Positions 43,444 through 48,976 of a DNA stretch of 48,976 bases are shown in pieces; the stretch's first letter is position 1, and each line of letters begins with the position of its first letter. The position numbers were made by a program, and so were the translations under genes. Location of the stretch: contig CAMWCA010000023.1 in assembly GCA_947172705.1 (NCBI GenBank), positions 1-48,976 on the forward strand. Reading direction: 5' to 3'. The notes under the pieces were generated by a model. The model saw nothing but the letters and a program-made list of their open reading frames with translations. It did not search any database and was not told where the DNA came from. This stretch comes from an uncultured Lachnospiraceae bacterium (GTDB lineage: Bacteria; Bacillota; Clostridia; Lachnospirales; Lachnospiraceae).

Positions 43444-45443
43444 GGTATTTTAGAAAAATAGACAGATCTGCCGGTATTCTGATAGCGGGATGTGTTATTG
43501 CAGGCATTCTTTTATGTCTTCTTCTGTACAACACACAAAAGTCTGCGGGGGGAGCAGCAAGCGGAGAAAGCGGTTATGATTTTTTTGCAGAGCTGCACTA
43601 CGATGATTTTTCCTATGAGTATGGCTATGTTGTAAATGGAACGGATTTTCAGGCGGAGACGGACAGACCATGGATAGGGCTGATCAACGAAAATGGGATA
43701 TTGGCTGCCTCGGCGAAGATTCAATTTGAAGAACCTTTGCGCCGGGATACTGTGGTGCAGGTGTATTTTTCAACAGGAGAATTAACGGAAGAATTGTCCA
43801 GAACAAGGATGGCAAAAAAAGGAACCCGGGAAATGATCATAAATTTTCCCCGGGACAAGTACAGGGAATTACGCTTTGATATACGGGGAAGCTTTAAGCT
43901 TTCCTCCATACAATTAAGCAATCAGGTTATTCCTCCGGCGGAAGACAAACGTACATATGGCAACGGTATTTTAATCTTTCTTCTGTTGCTGGATGGGGTT
44001 TATCTGCTTTGGAAATATGCTATGCCTGAAATGAGGGGGAGAATCTTCCTGCCGGATCAGGTGACATGCTTTGCTTTTATTTGCATTTTGTGGGGGACTG
44101 CATTTGCTTTTTTAATCATTCCGTGGCAGATGCCGGATGAGTATGGTCATTTACAGATGATTGGAAAAGGAATCAGGAACGATGCCCTGGCGCAAACCTT
44201 ATATGACGAGATGCCGCTGGATCGTGAAAGAATTATGTTTCATCCGGAGGAAAAGATAGAGGGACATGTGATAAAAGAGCAGATGAAAAAAGCGCCTTCT
44301 TATATCACGAAAGAATTAATGCCAAAGGGAATGGATAAAGAACTGCTTCGGCATCTTCCGGCTGCGGCAGGCGTTATGCTGGGGGTAATGCTTCGGCTGC
44401 CGGTATATTGGTCACTCATGCTGGGAAAATTTTTTTCTCTGTTGTCCTATGTGGGCATCTGCAGCCTTGCATTGAAAATAACGCCTAAGGGCAAGGCACT
44501 GCTTAAAGCGGTTATGCTGCTACCTATGTGTATCCAGCAGGCGGCATCCCTGAGCTATGACGCAGTTTTGCTGCCGATCTGTTTCTTGTTTATTGCGTAC
44601 ATACTTTATTTAAAATTGGAAGCGCCTGTTATCTGCGGAAGAAATCTTTTGATAATAGCAGGCATGGTGGGTTATATTGCTATCACAAAAATACCCTATG
44701 TTTTACTGGCAGGAATTATTTTCTTACTGCCGCTGGAAAAAACAGAGATCCATATGGGCAGATATAAAATAACAGGGGACAGGTTGAAGCGGTGGAGAGG
44801 AGTGATTTTAGCGGGAGTTCTTGCCGCATTGCTCTCAGGGCTATGGCTGTTTAGAGAAAATCAATGGTTGAAGATCGTTTATGCCAGTATTTGCCAGTGG
44901 GCGCAGACTCTATATTTGTTTGGAATGACCTGGAAAAACTTTGCCGGAGATCTGCTGGTATCATTGGTTGGCAATTTTGGATATAAGGATACGCCTGCGG
45001 CATTGTGGTTTGTAGGCGGGGAAATAGCTTTTATCATCATAACGGGCGCAGCATATATCAAAAGCGAAGCTCGGGAAACAACGGGATTGAAAGCAACAGA
45101 AGCTTATCGCTGGCGGGGATATGACAGAGCGGTCATTTATTTGACCTGTGGAGCATGCATCTATGCCATCACATTATCAATGGTACGGCATACGGCGTGT
45201 GTCCTTTTTTTCGGAACAGAAGATATGGCAGTTTCAATAGACTGGCAGGAAGCATTGTATCAAATACCCTTTATAGGAGGCTTGCAGGGGAGATATTATA
45301 TTCCGGTGCTGCTTTTGGCATTACTGCCTGTGAATCCAATATTTGAAGTGAAGAAAAAGACGTATAGAGTGTTTGCTTCCCTGCTTTTTGCATTTGCTGT
45401 CTTATACACTTGTTCTATTATATACGGTCGGTTTTGGTATTAG
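43440..45443 (+). CDS. DUF2142-like polytopic membrane protein
   Basis: Protein of 667 residues. One helix (about 11-30), an extracytoplasmic beta-rich domain (about 40-170, including VVQVYFSTGELTEE and LRFDIRGSFKLSS), then about eleven helices. The motif WQMPDEYGHLQMIGKGIRN (about 238-256) corresponds to the PDE-x-H/Y loop of DUF2142 membrane proteins, which resemble GT-C glycosyltransferases or polymerases of surface glycans. The catalytic role is unproven. Start ATG 43440 overlaps the ATPase stop (ATGA) behind GAAGGG; the longer frame at 43413 lies inside the ATPase gene. In an ABC-exporter cluster without a visible Wzy or Wzx it may modify the polymer after export (inference). Confidence 0.83.
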   Translation: MRYFRKIDRSAGILIAGCVIAGILLCLLLYNTQKSAGGAASGESGYDFFAELHYDDFSYEYGYVVNGTDFQAETDRPWIGLINENGILAASAKIQFEEPLRRDTVVQVYFSTGELTEELSRTRMAKKGTREMIINFPRDKYRELRFDIRGSFKLSSIQLSNQVIPPAEDKRTYGNGILIFLLLLDGVYLLWKYAMPEMRGRIFLPDQVTCFAFICILWGTAFAFLIIPWQMPDEYGHLQMIGKGIRNDALAQTLYDEMPLDRERIMFHPEEKIEGHVIKEQMKKAPSYITKELMPKGMDKELLRHLPAAAGVMLGVMLRLPVYWSLMLGKFFSLLSYVGICSLALKITPKGKALLKAVMLLPMCIQQAASLSYDAVLLPICFLFIAYILYLKLEAPVICGRNLLIIAGMVGYIAITKIPYVLLAGIIFLLPLEKTEIHMGRYKITGDRLKRWRGVILAGVLAALLSGLWLFRENQWLKIVYASICQWAQTLYLFGMTWKNFAGDLLVSLVGNFGYKDTPAALWFVGGEIAFIIITGAAYIKSEARETTGLKATEAYRWRGYDRAVIYLTCGACIYAITLSMVRHTACVLFFGTEDMAVSIDWQEALYQIPFIGGLQGRYYIPVLLLALLPVNPIFEVKKKTYRVFASLLFAFAVLYTCSIIYGRFWY

Positions 45444-45467
45444 ATTATAAACCCAGGAGAAAAGAAT

Positions 45468-47537
45468 ATGAGAAACGTGACGATTGTAATTCCGGTATAT
45501 ACGGATTGGGAGACCTTGAAAAAATGTCTGGATTCTCTGAAAAAATATGTGGCGGACAGACATAGGATTATCATTATTAATGATATGAGTTCAGAGTGGA
45601 AGCAAATGGAAAGGCAGATCCAGGAAAGCATGGAAGGCTGCAAAAATATGAAGTACTATAAAAATCCTTCCAATATGGGGTTTGTTAAAACCTGTAACAG
45701 AGCAGTAGAGGAGTTGGATCAAACGGATAATGATATTTTACTGCTCAATTCTGATACGGAAGTAACGGAAGGCTTTCTGGAAGAAATGCTTGAGGTGTTA
45801 TACTTATATGAAAAGCATGGAGTGGTATGCCCAAGAAGCAACAATGCAACGATTCTCACAATGCCTGTAAAAAATAATTTAGATCGTCTGCTGGAAGAAG
45901 AGGTAAGTTATTCTGTGTTTCAGCAAATGCGTGATAAACTGCCGCGTTTCAGCATCATACCAACGGGAGTGGGGTTTGCATTTCTGGTGAAGAGAGAGCT
46001 GATCAGAAAATTTGGTTTGTTTGATGAAGCATACGGACCTGGCTATAATGAAGAAAATGATTTTTGCATGCGCGTGAATCAGTATGGATATAATGTGGCA
46101 ATGGCGAATCGTGCCTATGTATATCATTTTGAATCTAAATCATTCGGGGCTGCAAAGGAGGAATTGGATGTAAAAAATGGGCGCAGGTTGATGGAACGCT
46201 ATCCATATTATCAGGAACTGGTACAAAAATATTTTCATCACAATATCGATCCCTTAGAATATTATGCAGATCTGATATCAGAGGGGGTGTATGAAAAAAA
46301 ACGGATTTTGTTCGATCTGTATGAAATTCCGGCGGCGTATAACGGAACAGCCCAATATGGGCTTGCCATATATAAAAAATTTTATCAGCTGTATCATGAA
46401 AAATATGATATTCATGTGTTGATTAACGATATGGCGGACCGCCTGTTTGGCTTGTCAAAAGCATTCCCTAATGTATGGTATCCTTACAATATTTCAGGCA
46501 CCTACCATCTGGCATTTTCGCCCTCCCAGATCATTCACATTGAGAATTTGATCATTATCAACAGAGTGAGCTTAAAGTATGTGTTTTGCATGCAGGATAT
46601 TATCAGCATAAGAAGCAATTATCTTTTGGTCAATCACTACGAAAGACTGGATGTATTTCGGAAAGCGATTCAATATTGCGATGCCATGACTTCGATCAGT
46701 CAGTTTTCCTTAAATGACACCATGGGATATTACCATGATGAATTTGAGCAGAGAAAAATTTTGACGAAGGTGATATATCATGGAATATGGGAAGATGGCG
46801 GAACCCCGGATAAACAGACGCTTCCTTTCCATGAATATTACATGGTGTTTGGAAACTTCTACCGTCATAAGTTCTTAAAAGAAACGCTGCCCTATCTCCT
46901 GGAAATGGAGCATAATTTTATTGTTTTGGGAAGCGATGAAACAGGGAAGATCGGTAAGAATGTTTATGGCTATAAAAGCGGGAATTTATCAGATGAGTTT
47001 ATTGCTTTTCTGGTAAGCAGCGCCAGGGCAATTATATTTCCAAGTATTTATGAGGGCTTTGGTCTGCCTATATTGGATGGCATGAAATATAACAAGAAGG
47101 TAATTGCTACAAACAGTGAACTGAACAGAGAGCTGAAAAAGGAATTTGAAAATTTTGCGGAAAACATTTATCTTTTTGATGAATTAAAGGAGCTTAAAAA
47201 GCTCGTAAAAATAGTGGACAGGGAACCTGACCCGGTGTACCGGGATGGGCGAAAGGAGATCCGTACATGGGGAATGGCGGCACAGGAATTAGAAACATTT
47301 TTAGAAAAGGTTCTGCTGCAGAAGACAGACGGGGAGCTGCTGAAAAGGCGGTGGGAGGATATGCGTTATATTGAAGATGTACATAGGATGTATAGCGCAG
47401 GGAATGGAGAATCCGTAAAACAAAGTGGGTATGCCAGATTAAAAACTTATTTGCGGCTGCATCACCCGTCCGTATATATTTTTCTGCGAAAGCTGAAAAG
47501 AAATGTAACAGGCAAAGAATCCCATGACGTAAAATAA
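45468..47537 (+). CDS. Two-domain glycosyltransferase: GT2 fused to GT4
   Basis: Protein of 689 residues with no membrane segment. Residues about 1-265: GT-A enzyme with VTIVIPVYTDWETLKKCLDS, IINDMSSEW, LLNSDTEVTEGF (metal site), PTGVGFAFLVKRELI and GYNEENDFCMRVNQYG, a family 2 rhamnosyltransferase-like pattern. Residues about 275-620: GT-B enzyme with RILFDLYEIPAAYNGTAQYG, FGNFYRHKFLKETLPYLLEM and the donor motif FPSIYEGFGLPILDGMKY near 523. The tail (about 640-689) is basic. Such bifunctional enzymes often add two successive sugars and set linkage order. AGGAG lies about 8 nt before ATG 45468. Donor sugars unknown. Confidence 0.9.
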   Translation: MRNVTIVIPVYTDWETLKKCLDSLKKYVADRHRIIIINDMSSEWKQMERQIQESMEGCKNMKYYKNPSNMGFVKTCNRAVEELDQTDNDILLLNSDTEVTEGFLEEMLEVLYLYEKHGVVCPRSNNATILTMPVKNNLDRLLEEEVSYSVFQQMRDKLPRFSIIPTGVGFAFLVKRELIRKFGLFDEAYGPGYNEENDFCMRVNQYGYNVAMANRAYVYHFESKSFGAAKEELDVKNGRRLMERYPYYQELVQKYFHHNIDPLEYYADLISEGVYEKKRILFDLYEIPAAYNGTAQYGLAIYKKFYQLYHEKYDIHVLINDMADRLFGLSKAFPNVWYPYNISGTYHLAFSPSQIIHIENLIIINRVSLKYVFCMQDIISIRSNYLLVNHYERLDVFRKAIQYCDAMTSISQFSLNDTMGYYHDEFEQRKILTKVIYHGIWEDGGTPDKQTLPFHEYYMVFGNFYRHKFLKETLPYLLEMEHNFIVLGSDETGKIGKNVYGYKSGNLSDEFIAFLVSSARAIIFPSIYEGFGLPILDGMKYNKKVIATNSELNRELKKEFENFAENIYLFDELKELKKLVKIVDREPDPVYRDGRKEIRTWGMAAQELETFLEKVLLQKTDGELLKRRWEDMRYIEDVHRMYSAGNGESVKQSGYARLKTYLRLHHPSVYIFLRKLKRNVTGKESHDVK

Positions 47538-47550
47538 TTCCGGAAGAAAG

Positions 47551-48690
47551 ATGGACAGACATATGGAGAGAAGTGATATCGGAGAACCGGTGCTGACAGC
47601 AGTAATGCCTGTATATAATGGAGAAAAGCATTTAAAAGAAGCCCTGGAAAGCATAGGAAAAATACAATACAAAGGATTGGAAGTAATCCTGATCGATGAT
47701 AGTTCATCTGATAACAGCGGTTCCATCTGCCGGGAATATGCGAAGCAGGACAGGAGAGTCAGGTATATCAGACAGGAAAATCAGGGGGTGGCAGCAAGCC
47801 GTAACCGGGGGCTTGCCATAGCGCGGGGAAAATATGTATGCTTCTGGGATCAGGATGATATTGTGATTGGGAAAGGGCTTTTTGCACTTTTAAAAAAAAT
47901 GCAGAGGGAATCCGCTCAAATGGGAATGTGCAGCACCAGGCGTTTGATCGGAAACAAAGCGGGCGATTATGAAAAAATCCAGGAAGGTGTTTTTCATGGT
48001 GGAGAAGTACAGAAGGGGTTGCTATACCCGTTGCTGTTCAGAGGATATCGGTACGATTTTTTGAAATCCGAAAATTATTTTTACGGATCTATATGGAAAT
48101 GCATTTTCAGGAAGGATTTTATTTCTCAGAACAGGATACGGTTTCAAAGCTTTCTTCATTATGAAGACGACTGGCTGTTTCTGACAAAAGCATTGTGCCG
48201 GGCGCAAAAGGCAGTAACGATATCTGAGGCGGGATATTGCTGGAGAGTTCATGACGCTTCAGAGTCACACAAGAAAGTCTATATGGAAAATCTGCCTCAA
48301 AGATACAAGAGCTTTGACAAACATGTTTTAACTTATTTACAGCAGGAAATCGGAGATACCGAAATTATAAATGAATTTAGGAAGGTAAATTTATGCGAGC
48401 ATTATGTGGAACTTTATCGCAACGCCGGAAATGCCAGAGGGGCAGCAGAATGTAAAGAATGCCGTAAAAGCATGGAGCAATATTTACGAGAAACAGATTA
48501 CAAAAGGCAGCTTCCGGGGAAAAAACAATTGAAGACCTCTGCGTACCGCAGGCAGGCGATTTTAAAGTCTCTGCAATATGGCGGGATCAATGTGACCTTT
48601 TTTACAAGCAGGATATGTGACTGGCTGGAGGCTTGGGTGAACCATATGCAATGGCTTGCCTGTTGGGAAAGAAAGTGTAAATTGAAATAG
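47551..48690 (+). CDS. Family 2 glycosyltransferase
   Basis: Protein of 379 residues. GT-A domain (about 8-230): LTAVMPVYNGEKHLKEALES, ILIDDSSSDNSG, NQGVAASRNRGLAIARGKYV, the metal-binding FWDQDDIV (DQDD instead of the usual DSDD), and HYEDDWLFLTKALC as catalytic ED region. The C-terminal 120 residues are basic and helical, perhaps for membrane contact. Start ATG 47551 has GGAAGAAAG upstream; 13 bp separate it from the previous gene. Last gene of the surface-glycan cluster in this window; a probable rRNA operon follows, so the cluster ends here. Confidence 0.88.
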   Translation: MDRHMERSDIGEPVLTAVMPVYNGEKHLKEALESIGKIQYKGLEVILIDDSSSDNSGSICREYAKQDRRVRYIRQENQGVAASRNRGLAIARGKYVCFWDQDDIVIGKGLFALLKKMQRESAQMGMCSTRRLIGNKAGDYEKIQEGVFHGGEVQKGLLYPLLFRGYRYDFLKSENYFYGSIWKCIFRKDFISQNRIRFQSFLHYEDDWLFLTKALCRAQKAVTISEAGYCWRVHDASESHKKVYMENLPQRYKSFDKHVLTYLQQEIGDTEIINEFRKVNLCEHYVELYRNAGNARGAAECKECRKSMEQYLRETDYKRQLPGKKQLKTSAYRRQAILKSLQYGGINVTFFTSRICDWLEAWVNHMQWLACWERKCKLK

Positions 48691-48851
48691 GATATGATTC
48701 TACGCAACAGTTTAGTCCAGCCATAAACAGCAATGCCGTATTGGCATCCCGGTTCTGCATCCCGAAGGACTACATTCTCTCCGGGTTCGCCTGGGAATTG
48801 GATTTCATTAACAGAATGGGGAAAATTCTACATTTTTTTCGGATTTTTGTG
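48691..48851 (+). other. Intergenic spacer before the rRNA-type promoter
   Basis: No reading frame or convincing terminator is seen. Short complementary pieces exist (ATGCC/GGCAT around 48733-48747, CCCGG/CCGGG around 48750-48785). The A/T-rich stretch just before the -35 box (from about 48828) could be an UP element. Confidence 0.4.
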
Positions 48852-48880
48852 TTGACATTATGAAAAAGGAGTGTTATAGT
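48852..48880 (+). promoter_or_regulatory. Strong promoter, probably of an rRNA operon
   Basis: Perfect TTGACA at 48852-48857, 17-bp spacer and TATAGT at 48875-48880 (a second TATAAT overlaps at 48880-48885), preceded by T-rich sequence. The strength and the leader that follows fit a stable-RNA promoter; no coding gene follows before the window ends. Confidence 0.82.
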
Positions 48881-48886
48881 ATAATT

Positions 48887-48976
48887 CGCTGCGGACGATA
48901 AAGCAGTCCAAACAGCAAGAAGAACCTTGACAAATGAACAGCAATGCAGCCCTGAAAATTCAAGAGAATTATTCAG
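48887..48976 (+). other. Putative rRNA operon leader with processing hairpin
   Basis: The transcribed leader contains CTTGACAAATGAACA, a phrase I associate with sequence around rRNA genes in Clostridia, and ends in a stem-loop: CTGAA (48952-48956) with TTCAG (48972-48976) and AATTC (48957-48961) with GAATT (48966-48970), one bulged A. Such stems are processed by RNase III upstream of 16S rRNA. The rRNA gene itself is outside the window, so this is inference. Confidence 0.5.

Noticed and set aside
48733..48747. Short palindrome in the last spacer as terminator of the glycan cluster
   Set aside because: Only 5 bp of pairing and no T tract; no convincing terminator is visible there.

Overview
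The window looks like the chromosome of a low-to-mid GC Gram-positive anaerobe of the Clostridia, most likely a Lachnospiraceae member. This rests on strong AGGAGG-type ribosome binding sites, TTGACA/TATAAT promoters, the Firmicutes order secG-rnr-smpB-ssrA, a GH25 lysozyme with choline-binding-like repeats, a YtrA-type GntR/ABC operon, and many Clostridia-style polytopic glycosyltransferases. No plasmid, phage structural gene, IS transposase or CRISPR array is visible.

Layout. 1-12 kb: glycolytic block (3'-end of gap, pgk, tpiA, then gpmI) interrupted by a GtrB-like glycosyltransferase, a DEAD-box helicase, a TPR-like membrane-anchored protein, a CDF cation exporter and a large GT-C-like membrane protein. 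12-15.8 kb: autoregulated GntR-ABC transporter operon with a consensus promoter and an inverted-repeat operator. 15.8-20.9 kb: three consecutive GT-C-like membrane proteins. 20.9-22.2 kb: a small accessory island holding the most interesting object of the window, described below. 22.2-23.9 kb: a protein O-mannosyltransferase-like gene on the minus strand, divergent from eno (24.0 kb). 25.4-30.0 kb: GH25 lysozyme, secG, rnr, smpB and tmRNA. 30.1-34.5 kb: a coiled-coil membrane protein, a two-component system, a lipoprotein and a secreted protein. 34.6-48.7 kb: a surface-polysaccharide cluster with a GT-C/SH3 fusion, GT2 and GT4 enzymes, a Wzm/Wzt-type ABC exporter with a C-terminal cargo domain, a DUF2142-like protein and a GT2-GT4 fusion. 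The last 120 bases hold a strong promoter and a leader hairpin that probably belong to an rRNA operon starting just outside the window.

Main discovery candidate. At 21005-21943 a consensus-like promoter drives a short non-coding RNA made of two well-matched 33-nt repeats plus a degenerate third. Each of the first two can fold as an H-type pseudoknot with an A-rich third loop, and the stems differ between repeats by compensatory changes. An intrinsic terminator follows, and then a 205-aa protein that I recognise as PBECR4-like (a predicted BECR-fold RNase). This is the architecture of a type III (RNA antitoxin/protein RNase) toxin-antitoxin or phage-defence locus, but the toxin family is not ToxN, CptN or TenpN as far as I can see. 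A palindromic intergenic repeat lies between terminator and toxin, and a fossil histidine-kinase C-terminus lies just downstream, consistent with an insertion or rearrangement site.

How it works together: the glycolytic enzymes supply sugar precursors and energy. The GtrB-like, PMT/GT-C, GT2/GT4 and ABC exporter genes point to heavy investment in lipid-linked sugars and cell-surface glycans, and the two-component system with its lipoprotein sits directly upstream of the polysaccharide cluster and may sense the envelope (inference).
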